DNA of 64,000 nt from JANLQX01 sp031368215 (GTDB lineage: Bacteria > Actinomycetota > Acidimicrobiia > Acidimicrobiales > JANYDT01), in assembly GCA_031368215.1 (NCBI GenBank), contig JANLRD010000008.1, positions 30,756 to 94,755 of the forward strand, written 5' to 3'. The first letter of the stretch is position 1. Each line of letters starts with the position of its first letter. The translations under genes were made by a program, and so were the position numbers. Positions 17,256 to 24,781 of this stretch are shown here, piece by piece. The notes beneath the pieces are model-generated. The model saw only the letters and a list, made by a program, of their open reading frames with translations, was not told the origin of the DNA and made no database searches.

Positions 17256-17999
17256 ATGGCCGATTTCGAGCATCTCACCGTCGAGGGTGTCCGCACCCGA
17301 CGTCCACAATCTCAGGTCGCAGACGCTGGAGCACCATTGGCAGGGCTTCACACCTCAATCGGGAATGCGGCGATCGCTCGGATGCTTCAGCGGGAGGTCG
17401 CTTCCGAGAATGAAGAACGCTTGCCGGAGGAAAAGGAAGGGATCCAGGCGAAGCACGATCCGTCACGAAACGGCCTGACCGACATGGCGCAACGGAAGTC
17501 AGCCCCCGAAGAGGGAGAGGAAGTGCAGGCGAAGCACGATGGCGCCGTGGCACAGCGAGCACCGGAAGTCGGACTAGCCGGCGGCGAGGTGTCGAGCGGG
17601 TTGTCGGAGCGGATCAACTCCCAACGCGGTGGCGGCAGCGCGCTCGACTCCTCCACGAAGGAACACATGGAAGACACGCTCGGTGCGCCGCTCGACGGTG
17701 TCCGGGTACACGTCGGAACGGAGTCGGACCAGCTGAACCACGCGATAACGGCGAAGGCGTTCACGACCGGCAACGACGTCTTCGTCCGGTCGGATCAGTA
17801 TTCGCCGGGAAGCTCCTCGACGCAGCGCCTGCTGGCCCATGAGCTGACCCACGTGGTCCAGCAGCGCTCGATGTCTGGCGGGGAAGGGGGTATGTCGGTC
17901 GGGGCTGCGGACACCTCCGACGAACGCGAGGCCGATGCGGTCGCCGACGTTGCCGTGCAGCGGTCGGTGCAACGCGACGCGGACGCGGAAGTCGAATAG
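17256..17999 (+). CDS. eCIS DUF4157 metalloprotease-like protein
   Basis: A 247-residue protein with the eCIS-core DUF4157 domain at about residues 115-205, including MEDTLGAPLDGVRVHVGTESDQLN, AFTTGNDVFVRSDQYSPG and LLAHELTHVVQQRS. HELTH is an intact HExxH zinc-site motif. The N-terminus carries LHTSIGNAAIARMLQRE (about residues 31-47), the motif type found at the front of eCIS-associated cargo, and two short internal repeats (EGIQAKHD and EEVQAKHD). The domain is strongly linked to eCIS loci and often sits at the front of toxin cargo, but here no toxin domain is fused behind it. It could be a cargo carrier, processing protease or assembly factor. Confidence 0.88.
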   Translation: MADFEHLTVEGVRTRRPQSQVADAGAPLAGLHTSIGNAAIARMLQREVASENEERLPEEKEGIQAKHDPSRNGLTDMAQRKSAPEEGEEVQAKHDGAVAQRAPEVGLAGGEVSSGLSERINSQRGGGSALDSSTKEHMEDTLGAPLDGVRVHVGTESDQLNHAITAKAFTTGNDVFVRSDQYSPGSSSTQRLLAHELTHVVQQRSMSGGEGGMSVGAADTSDEREADAVADVAVQRSVQRDADAEVE

Positions 18000-18491
18000 G
18001 CAATCAAAGAAGCCAAGCCACGGAGCATCGGGGTTGCGTCGATGGTGGCTCGCCGGCTGTCGACCGATCAGGCGTCGTCGAGCCAACGGTCGCCGATGAA
18101 GCTCCTGGCATTTCCGACGGCGACGCGGAGCAGACTGTTCGTCGCCGCGTCCGACGGTTCGGTGAAGCTCGCCCAAGGGGTGATCGTCGTGCGAAGTAGG
18201 ACTCTTCCCTCCGCCGGTCGACTCGCGGGAGCCGGCTTTGTGACTTCGGTTCGCGCGCCCGGAGCTCTTGCTCTTTTTGCGTCGACCGCGCAGTGCCCAT
18301 CGTGGCCTCGTTGGTATGTCGCCGGCAATTCTCGTCGACTGTGCAGATCACTGCCACGGACGCGGCTGGTCGCTGCCTCATCGGGCAGCCTCGCCTGCGC
18401 TCCCGGCCGACCATGGGGTCCTTCCCGTGTCTGCCGCTGCCGAAGACCATGGGATCACCACTGGTCCGAGCGACCCGCACGGAGGTCCTTT
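18000..18491 (+). other. Gene-free gap before the sheath gene
   Basis: No convincing gene in about 490 bases. Reading frames are open on both strands (for example an 86-codon frame on the minus strand, 18068-18328, with fairly high third-position GC) but none has a recognisable family, a good ribosome site or an overlap with a neighbour. The rest of the cluster has gaps of under 250 bases, so this gap probably holds the promoter of the sheath-tube-baseplate genes. No clear -35/-10 pair was identified. A 9-base direct repeat GACCATGGG occurs twice near 18410 and 18445. Confidence 0.5.
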
Positions 18492-20009
18492 ATGCCGCAG
18501 TATCTGTCACCCGGCGTCTACGTCGAAGAAGTCCCGTCAGGGAGTCAACCCATCGAGGGGGTGGGTACTGCTGTCGCGGCCTTCGTCGGGTTGTCGGAGA
18601 AGGGCCCGTTCAATGAGCCAACGCTCGTGACGAACTGGACCCAGTACCAGAGCGTGTTCGGTGACTTCGTTGACGGCACGTATCTGAGTCACTCGGTGTA
18701 CGGCTTCTTTCAGAACGGCGGTGGTACGGCCTACGTGGTGCGTATCGGCCAGGAGGGCGGTAGTCAGCCGAAGGCGCGTGCCGAGTTGCCATCGGCGGCG
18801 CAGGCCGGGTTGCCGGCCGTTCGTGTGCAGGCCGCGTCGGACGGTCCCGGTGGAAACAACCTGAGTGTTGAGGTCTCCGACGCCACTGAGGCCACGGAAG
18901 ATACGTTCAAGCTGACCGTGAAGCGTGGCGCGCAAGCCGAGGAGACCTTCGACAACGTGTCGATCAAGAAGGGCAAGACGAACGTCGCCACCGTGGTGAA
19001 CGCTCAGTCGAAGCTTCTGCAGATCGAGGAAGTCAAGGGCGGTGAACTCGTTCGCCCGGCGAACGGTACCTACGCCCTTGCCGGTGGCGCGGCTTCCGCT
19101 CCGGCTCGTGTCCAGGCCACGGACTACGTCGGCGATTCTGCGAAGCGCACCGGCTTCGGCGGCCTCGAGTCAGTCGATCCCGTCACCATGGTCGCCTGCC
19201 CCGACTTGATGGCGCTCTACGAGCGAGGCGTGATCGATCTCGAGGGTGTTCAGGCGGTACAGACCGCGATGATGAACCACTGTGAGCTCATGGGCGATCG
19301 GGTGGCGATTCTCGATGCGCCGCCGGCAATGAACGCGCAGCAGGTTCGCGAATGGCGTCAGGGGAAGGCCGGGTATGACTCGAAGTACTCGGCCCTGTAC
19401 TGGCCGTGGATTCGCGTGTTCGACCCAATCTCCGGCAAGAACACGCCAGTCCCGCCGTCGGGCCACATGGCCGGTGTGTGGAGTCGCAACGACAACGAAC
19501 GCGGGGTGCACAAGGCACCTGCCAATGAAGTCGTTCGAGGTGCCGTCGGTCTCGCGCTGAACATCACCAAGGGCGAGCACGATCTTCTCAACCCGATAGG
19601 CGTCAACTGCATTCGGGCGTTCCCGGGGCGAGGCATTCGTGTTTGGGGTGCCCGCACCCTTTCGAGCGAGCCCGAATGGCGCTACCTGAACGTCCGGCGA
19701 CTCTTCAACTTCGTCGAGGAGTCGATCTTCGAAGGCACACAATGGGTCGTGTTCGAGCCCAACGACCAGGCATTGTGGGCCCGCGTGTCACGAACCATCA
19801 ACGCGTTTCTGTTCAACGTCTGGCGCTCCGGTGCACTGTTCGGCGAAACCGCCGATCAAGCCTTCTACGTGAAGTGCGATGAGGAGACGAATCCGCCGGA
19901 AGTGCGAGACGTGGGTCAGCTCATCGTCGAGATCGGCATTGCTCCTGTGAAGCCGGCTGAGTTCGTTGTGTTCCGCATCGCTCAGTTCTCCGGCACACCC
20001 AACGAGTGA
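18492..20009 (+). CDS. eCIS contractile sheath protein
   Basis: A 505-residue phage-tail-sheath-family protein forming the contractile outer sheath. The family start is plain (MPQYLSPGVYVEEVPSGSQ), followed by GVGTAVAAFVGLSEKGP and NGGGTAYVVRIG. The C-terminal domain carries SLWRYLNVRR-type WRYLNVRRLFNFVEESI, WVVFEPNDQALWARVSRTINAFL, and the final VEIGIAPVKPAEFVVFRIAQF strand that joins the neighbouring subunit. The middle, about residues 95-215, is an inserted domain. The ATG is fixed by GGAGG seven bases upstream. Only one sheath gene is present; some eCIS carry two or three paralogues. Confidence 0.95.
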   Translation: MPQYLSPGVYVEEVPSGSQPIEGVGTAVAAFVGLSEKGPFNEPTLVTNWTQYQSVFGDFVDGTYLSHSVYGFFQNGGGTAYVVRIGQEGGSQPKARAELPSAAQAGLPAVRVQAASDGPGGNNLSVEVSDATEATEDTFKLTVKRGAQAEETFDNVSIKKGKTNVATVVNAQSKLLQIEEVKGGELVRPANGTYALAGGAASAPARVQATDYVGDSAKRTGFGGLESVDPVTMVACPDLMALYERGVIDLEGVQAVQTAMMNHCELMGDRVAILDAPPAMNAQQVREWRQGKAGYDSKYSALYWPWIRVFDPISGKNTPVPPSGHMAGVWSRNDNERGVHKAPANEVVRGAVGLALNITKGEHDLLNPIGVNCIRAFPGRGIRVWGARTLSSEPEWRYLNVRRLFNFVEESIFEGTQWVVFEPNDQALWARVSRTINAFLFNVWRSGALFGETADQAFYVKCDEETNPPEVRDVGQLIVEIGIAPVKPAEFVVFRIAQFSGTPNE

Positions 20010-20093
20010 CCGGATCGTCGGTCTTCGGGCCGATAGCAAATCCGAATCGAAGCGTTACAAGTCCAAACCCTGGAATGAAAGTGAAGTCCCAAC

Positions 20094-20561
20094 ATGGCAG
20101 CTGGTGAAGATCCGGTCGTAGGTCTCAACTTTTTCCTCGAGCTCGACGGCGTCCAGATCGGCTCGTTCCGGGAGTGCTCCGGTATCGAAGTCGAAGTGGA
20201 GATCATCGAGTCGAAGGAAACCGACGGCACCGGCAAGATGGTGATTCGCAAGATCCCCGGAGCCAACAAGTACACGCCCGTCACGATGAAGAAGGGGCAG
20301 ACGTCCGACACCGGCCTCTGGAAGAAGTTCGCCGAATCGTTGGGCTCCCAGAACATCGGTGGGAAGCGACCCGGAGGGTTCAAGCGTCTCACCGGGGCGA
20401 TCGTCATCAAGGATCCCTCGGGCTCGAACGAGGTCGTTCGCTACGAGTTCGTCGAAGCCTGGATCTCGAAGTACAAAGGCGGCGAGCTCAACGCAACCAG
20501 CAACAACCTCGCGCTCGAAGAAGTCACGATCGTGCATGAGGGTATGCAGCGAGTGAAGTGA
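20094..20561 (+). CDS. eCIS tube protein (gp19-like, Pvc1-type)
   Basis: A 155-residue inner-tube protein of the T4 gp19-like family. It has the usual FFLELDGVQIGSFRECSG start, IESKETDGTGKMVIRKIPG middle, and the FVEAWISKYKGGELNATSNNLALEEVTIVHEG end. It forms the hexameric inner tube stacked inside the sheath. It follows the sheath gene by 84 bases and is related to the second tube-like gene at 23631, which is probably the baseplate-proximal tube initiator. Position directly after the sheath matches known eCIS order. Confidence 0.93.
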   Translation: MAAGEDPVVGLNFFLELDGVQIGSFRECSGIEVEVEIIESKETDGTGKMVIRKIPGANKYTPVTMKKGQTSDTGLWKKFAESLGSQNIGGKRPGGFKRLTGAIVIKDPSGSNEVVRYEFVEAWISKYKGGELNATSNNLALEEVTIVHEGMQRVK

Positions 20562-20564
20562 TCC

Positions 20565-20933
20565 TTGCAGACCACCTACGACTTCGAGCTCCCAAGGGGG
20601 TTTGTCGATGATGAAGGCATCGTGCACCGAAGCGGCACGATGCGTCTCGCCACCGCTCGCGACGAGTTACTGCCGCTTTCGGACATGCGTGTCAAGGACA
20701 ACCCGGCCTACCTGTCAGTCGTGCTCCTGGCCCGCGTTGTCACGAAACTCGGAACGCTTTCGAGTGTGCACGGCGACATCATCGAGAACCTGTTCGCATC
20801 GGACCTGGCCTTCCTCCAGGACCTCTACCGACGCATCAACCAGGAAGGGCATACACGTGCGAGCGTGCAGTGTCCCTCATGCAACTCCACGTTTGCCGTG
20901 GACGTGGCAGGTGGTTCGTCGGGGGGATCCTGA
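20565..20933 (+). CDS. eCIS tail-assembly protein
   Basis: A 122-residue protein resembling the short phage tail assembly proteins found between tube and DUF6760 genes in eCIS loci. The body is DFELPRGFVDDEGIVHRSGTMRLATARDELLPL, then a helical VSVVLLARVVTKLG-type stretch and a CPSC pair near the C-terminus (residues about 107-110), possibly half of a zinc site. It begins with a TTG four bases after the tube stop; no better start exists in frame that keeps the conserved front. Role is inferred from position and general likeness only. Confidence 0.72.
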   Translation: MQTTYDFELPRGFVDDEGIVHRSGTMRLATARDELLPLSDMRVKDNPAYLSVVLLARVVTKLGTLSSVHGDIIENLFASDLAFLQDLYRRINQEGHTRASVQCPSCNSTFAVDVAGGSSGGS

Positions 20934-21088
20934 CGTACGCGGCTGACCGGCTCTATGAGGAGGTCGCGTACGTGGCATATCACTTCCACTGGTCCATGAA
21001 CGAGCTCTTGGACCTCGACCATCCGACACGTCGGCGTTTCGTAGATGAGATCGCGTCGATCAATCGGCGCATGGGTGAAGGCGAGTGA
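20930..21088 (+). CDS. DUF6760 family small eCIS protein
   Basis: A roughly 52-residue protein matching DUF6760: ADRLYEEVAYVAYHFHWSMNELLDLDH and RRRFVDEIASINRRM are the family's conserved block, rich in aromatics and charged helices. The family occurs in eCIS clusters and its function is unknown. The start is unusual: the only codon placing the family front first is CTG at 20930, which overlaps the previous stop as CTGA and has a G-rich ribosome site (GGGGGG) just before it. An upstream ATG at 20879 is possible but would add a tail read from within the previous gene. Confidence 0.7.
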   Translation: MTYAADRLYEEVAYVAYHFHWSMNELLDLDHPTRRRFVDEIASINRRMGEGE

Positions 21089-21110
21089 CATGGGTGGGGG
21101 TGTGTGAGAG

Positions 21111-23627
21111 ATGGCCTGGTGGCAGGTGTGGAGGCGAAGTGACGACAGTGTGACTGTCCCGAACTCAGGCGCGTCCCCGGAGGGTTCAGGTGGCGTCGAT
21201 GGCGGTCCGTCCGCGGCGACCGCTCCCGCAGGAAATCCGACGCCGGTGATCCACCGGGTGCCTGATGCGGAGTCGACAGCCGCGGTCAGTCAACCCCGTG
21301 AACCGCAGGGCTGGCGACTGTTGCCACCGCCCGAGTTGCTCGCGCACAACGCGATGCCGGTCACCGCAAACATGGCGGTGCAGCGCTCGCTCGCTGCGCA
21401 TATCCCGGTATCGCAGCTCGCCGCGACCTCACGTCCTCTCGGCCACGAGCGTCGTGCAGACGGCCCCATTGGCACAGTGGCGTCGGTGCTGCGCACGGTG
21501 TCGGCGTCGGCGTCGGCTCTCCTCCCGGCCACACATATCGCGGGTACAGACCTCGTGTTGCGACGGAAGACGGCAGCCGGCGAAGGCCCCATGACTGAGG
21601 AGTACTCGACACCCGCATCGCGTCCCAGGCCATCGGCGAACTCACCCGTGGAAGGGTCTTCCGAGACCACGCCGTCACCCGCCTCGTTGATGTCAGCGTC
21701 CGAAGCGGGACGCGAACCTCCAACCGAGCCGATGGCGTTGCGAGCACTTGGCGTCACGTCACCGCTACTTTCGGACTTCACGCCCGCGACTTCTCTGACG
21801 AGTGCATTGCCCTTTGCCGCTCCATCGCTGGCCGGATCTGCTGCGTCCACGTCGATCGCACGAAGCCCTGGCGATCCCGGCACGACCGAGTCAGCTTCTC
21901 CGAGCGACATGCCGGTCACCGCTCGTCAGCGTCGGGTCATCGAGGTGCGATCGGCCAACGAGCCGGTGTCGCTCTCGGCCTTCGCGGCCACGGCTTCGCC
22001 CTCGCCCTCGTCGGTTGTAGCGCGAACTGCAGATCGAACGAGCGCGCCGCCTGCGGACAACTCCCAGGCCGTTCGTCGGTCACCTTCGGGTGAAGACGGG
22101 GAAGGGGAATTCGAGTCCACCTCCGGGCCTTCCACGTCTCCGCTTCCGGAGATACGTCCGACGGTCGGCCGGCGAGTTGGCTTGGGAATGCCTATGAACG
22201 CGTTGCCTCCGTCGGCGATCTCGCGACTGCCTGAGTCCGATCCGTTCGCCGGCTGGAACGAACCAGAGATGCCGCTCGCTCCCGGTTCACCAACCTCACC
22301 AGGCTCTGTGGGAGGTGGCGCCCGCGGGATGGCGTCCTGGTCGGAGGGGGGACTTTCGCCCGGGTTGCCGTCGGCGTCGGGCGCTCCGGACTCGACTTCT
22401 GTTCGGAGGTCCGCAGATGGTGCGTCGCCCGGATCCAGCGCGCCGTCATCGCCGGAATCGCCAGTCCGAAGCGCAGGCTCCATCGACGTTGATGAGTCGA
22501 CGTCCTCGGATCCCGAGTCGCACGAGGTGCCCGCCCTGGTGCTGAGCGGCCTTGTCGAACATGCTCCGCTTGTCGGGCACCGGCGGCTCGACCGTTCGCT
22601 CGACGAATCGTTGGCACCGGTTTCGGTGGCGGGCACCGAGCGCGGTGTGACGTCAGTTCGAGTCCGATGGGGGACCGGTTCCGAGTCGCCGAACGCGGGC
22701 ACTCACGAGAACGGCGGAGTAGGACCCGGTTCGCCGATCAACCGCAACGTCGACGTGCCGAGGGACCCGTCGAGCCCTTCGGGCTTTGGACGGGACAATC
22801 GGACTCGCTCCGACAGTCGTGAGCCGATGGTGACGCCGACTCCGAGCCCGAACGTGAACCGCTCAACTTCGACCGGCTCAGTCGGCTCGAGTAACGCTCC
22901 GTCGGCTCTCTCGCCGCAGCGTTCGTTGGAACATCCGGGTTCGCCACCAGCACCTCTCGCACCCGCAGGAACCGCTCAACAGTCTCCTGTCGGCGCTGGT
23001 TCGCCGACGAGTCCCGGCATCGCGAGTGCAACGATCACTCGCCTCGAATCCTCCGGTGACAGCTCTGGCACGTCGGAATCGTCGCACCTCCGAACCGTCG
23101 ATCGTTCTGAGGACGAGCCGGCGGCTCCCCTCCGGCCTTGGCAGGACGCGTATCCCGTTCCGAGTCTTCTTGTGGCTGGATCGGGTGCTGCTGTCGGCCG
23201 GGAAGCCGGCCCGCTCCTCCGAACTCCTGATCCCTCTGCAGGTCGGGCAACCACCCTGCCCGTGGTCAACGTGAACCGGGCCGCCGCTCAGGCTTCCTCG
23301 ACAGCTGTGATGATGCTTCAACGCGAGCCCCAGCTCGGCGCGGCGCAGGCATCGGGCCAGTCGAACCACGCCTCGCCATCCTCCGACCATGGGAACGGTG
23401 ACGCGGAGATGGCCCCCACGCACCCAGCGGACGGCCCGTCGACGGCAGTCGGTGGTGAATCCGCGGCGGGAGGGGCCCCCGGGGCCAGTGGTCCCACCTC
23501 TGCGCAGGCGGATGCCGAGCTCGATCGATTGGCGGGGAAGCTCTACGAACGCATCCGTCAGCGTGTGCGCCGGGAGCTTCTTGACGACCGCGAACGCGCC
23601 GGCTTTGCCCTCGATGGGATGCGGTGA
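21111..23627 (+). CDS. Long Pro/Ser/Thr-rich eCIS protein with conserved C-terminal helix
   Basis: An 838-residue protein, almost wholly low-complexity: rich in Ser, Pro, Thr, Gly and Ala, with few hydrophobic clusters, so probably disordered. Short ordered-looking motifs recur: ANMAVQRSLAAHIP near the front, RQRRVIEVRSAN in the middle, STAVMMLQREPQLG late. The last ~38 residues are different and charged, with a predicted helix, ELDRLAGKLYERIRQRVRRELL, followed by DDRERAG, a motif type seen at the ends of other eCIS proteins as I recall. No catalytic domain was found. Position between DUF6760 and the second tube gene would fit a length-control (tape measure) protein, but composition is unlike a typical tape measure, so this is only a guess. 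Confidence 0.6.
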   Translation: MAWWQVWRRSDDSVTVPNSGASPEGSGGVDGGPSAATAPAGNPTPVIHRVPDAESTAAVSQPREPQGWRLLPPPELLAHNAMPVTANMAVQRSLAAHIPVSQLAATSRPLGHERRADGPIGTVASVLRTVSASASALLPATHIAGTDLVLRRKTAAGEGPMTEEYSTPASRPRPSANSPVEGSSETTPSPASLMSASEAGREPPTEPMALRALGVTSPLLSDFTPATSLTSALPFAAPSLAGSAASTSIARSPGDPGTTESASPSDMPVTARQRRVIEVRSANEPVSLSAFAATASPSPSSVVARTADRTSAPPADNSQAVRRSPSGEDGEGEFESTSGPSTSPLPEIRPTVGRRVGLGMPMNALPPSAISRLPESDPFAGWNEPEMPLAPGSPTSPGSVGGGARGMASWSEGGLSPGLPSASGAPDSTSVRRSADGASPGSSAPSSPESPVRSAGSIDVDESTSSDPESHEVPALVLSGLVEHAPLVGHRRLDRSLDESLAPVSVAGTERGVTSVRVRWGTGSESPNAGTHENGGVGPGSPINRNVDVPRDPSSPSGFGRDNRTRSDSREPMVTPTPSPNVNRSTSTGSVGSSNAPSALSPQRSLEHPGSPPAPLAPAGTAQQSPVGAGSPTSPGIASATITRLESSGDSSGTSESSHLRTVDRSEDEPAAPLRPWQDAYPVPSLLVAGSGAAVGREAGPLLRTPDPSAGRATTLPVVNVNRAAAQASSTAVMMLQREPQLGAAQASGQSNHASPSSDHGNGDAEMAPTHPADGPSTAVGGESAAGGAPGASGPTSAQADAELDRLAGKLYERIRQRVRRELLDDRERAGFALDGMR

Positions 23628-23630
23628 GCC

Positions 23631-24074
23631 ATGGCTGATCTGAAACCTGACCATCCCAACGCACTCGCCCAGTTTTCGGTCCACGTCGATGGCCTTGATC
23701 TCGGGCAGTTCACCGGGTGCGAAGGACTTGCCGCGGAGTACACGGTCGAGGAGGTTGTCGAAGGCGGGAACAATTCGTATGTGTACAAACTTCCCAGTCG
23801 AGTGAAGTACACGAACGTCAAACTCTCCCGGCTCCTGACGAAGGACTCCGGCAAGACCGCGGCATGGTTCTCCAAGTACGCCAAAGGCGGTCAGAAGCGG
23901 GGGCAGGCGACGATCACCCTCTTCGACGTCAAGGGCAAGGCGATCTGTCGCTGGGAGCTCAAAGAGGTCCATCCGCTCAAGTGGACCGGCCCGAACTTCT
24001 CAACTGACGGTTCGGGCGTCGCCAAGGAAACGCTCGAGCTGATCTACCACGGGTTTGATTGGAAGCCGGCATGA
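23631..24074 (+). CDS. eCIS second tube/initiator protein (Pvc5-type)
   Basis: A 147-residue gp19-like protein. It begins DHPNALAQFSVHVDGLDLGQFTGCEGLAAEYTVEEV and ends FSTDGSGVAKETLELIYHGFDW, the same fold as the main tube protein but with diverged sequence. In eCIS such a second tube protein links tube and baseplate. ATG 23631 follows a GGTGAGCC stretch. Its stop overlaps the LysM-protein start as ATGA, so it is translationally coupled to the baseplate genes. Confidence 0.9.
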   Translation: MADLKPDHPNALAQFSVHVDGLDLGQFTGCEGLAAEYTVEEVVEGGNNSYVYKLPSRVKYTNVKLSRLLTKDSGKTAAWFSKYAKGGQKRGQATITLFDVKGKAICRWELKEVHPLKWTGPNFSTDGSGVAKETLELIYHGFDWKPA

Positions 24075-24772
24075 CACTCGAATACGGGAAGCTGATGGTG
24101 GTCGAGAACCCCCACACCGACGGGGAGTCGACCGAGAGCGAAGTCGAATTCGTCTTCAATCCGACGAAGCTCGACGTCGGAGCCAGCGCGAAGTGGGAGC
24201 AGCCGGCGCAGGCCGGAAACAAGAAGGCATCGGTGCCGCAGTACAAGGGTCCCGATCCCCGCACGATGGACCTCGATTTGCTGCTCGACGCATGGGACCT
24301 CTCAGGGGCTTCACGGTCAAAGAAGCGAGACGTCCCCAAGGATGTAAGCACACTCATCTCGTGGACCCGTCCGACATCGAGTACGCGGACCACGAAGAAA
24401 CCGAGCCCTCCACTGGTTTGTCTCCAGTGGGGCAAGCCTTGGTTCAAGTGCTATGTCGCTTCGGTCAAGGCAACGTTCACGCTCTTTGACGACAAGGGCA
24501 CACCGATCCGGGCAACGGTGAAGGTCAGCCTCAAGGAAGTTCCTTCGGATCCGTCGAAGCAGAACCCTACGTCGGGCTCACTCGCCGGTCATCAGAGTCA
24601 CCTGCTCGTCGAAGGTGATTCGCTGCCTCTTGTGGCGCACAGGTACTACGACCAAACTGCGTACTGGCGCGGTCTCGCGATCGCGAACGGGATCGATGAT
24701 CCGCTACGCGTTCGCCCCGGTACCCGTCTGCTGCTTCCTCCGATCGAGGACGTGGCCACCCTTTCGGGGTGA
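24071..24772 (+). CDS. eCIS LysM-like baseplate/hub protein (Pvc7-type)
   Basis: A 233-residue protein with an N-terminal baseplate region (VEFVFNPTKLDVGASAKWEQP, then LLLDAWDLSG) and a C-terminal LysM-like domain from about residue 178: HQSHLLVEGDSLPLVAHRYYDQTAYWRGLAIANGIDDPLRVRPGTRLLLPP. This is the common eCIS protein between the initiator tube and the spike, equivalent to Pvc7, with a role at the tube-spike junction. Start is the ATG overlapping the previous stop. Confidence 0.88.
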   Translation: MTLEYGKLMVVENPHTDGESTESEVEFVFNPTKLDVGASAKWEQPAQAGNKKASVPQYKGPDPRTMDLDLLLDAWDLSGASRSKKRDVPKDVSTLISWTRPTSSTRTTKKPSPPLVCLQWGKPWFKCYVASVKATFTLFDDKGTPIRATVKVSLKEVPSDPSKQNPTSGSLAGHQSHLLVEGDSLPLVAHRYYDQTAYWRGLAIANGIDDPLRVRPGTRLLLPPIEDVATLSG

Positions 24773-24781
24773 GCATCGCCA

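Noticed and set aside
18068..18328. 86-codon minus-strand frame in the eCIS gap
   Set aside because: Third-position GC is fairly high but no family, ribosome site or neighbour coupling; left as part of the gap.
21111..23627. Adhesin or mucin-like surface protein
   Set aside because: No signal peptide or wall anchor, and the gene lies inside the structural operon with close spacing.
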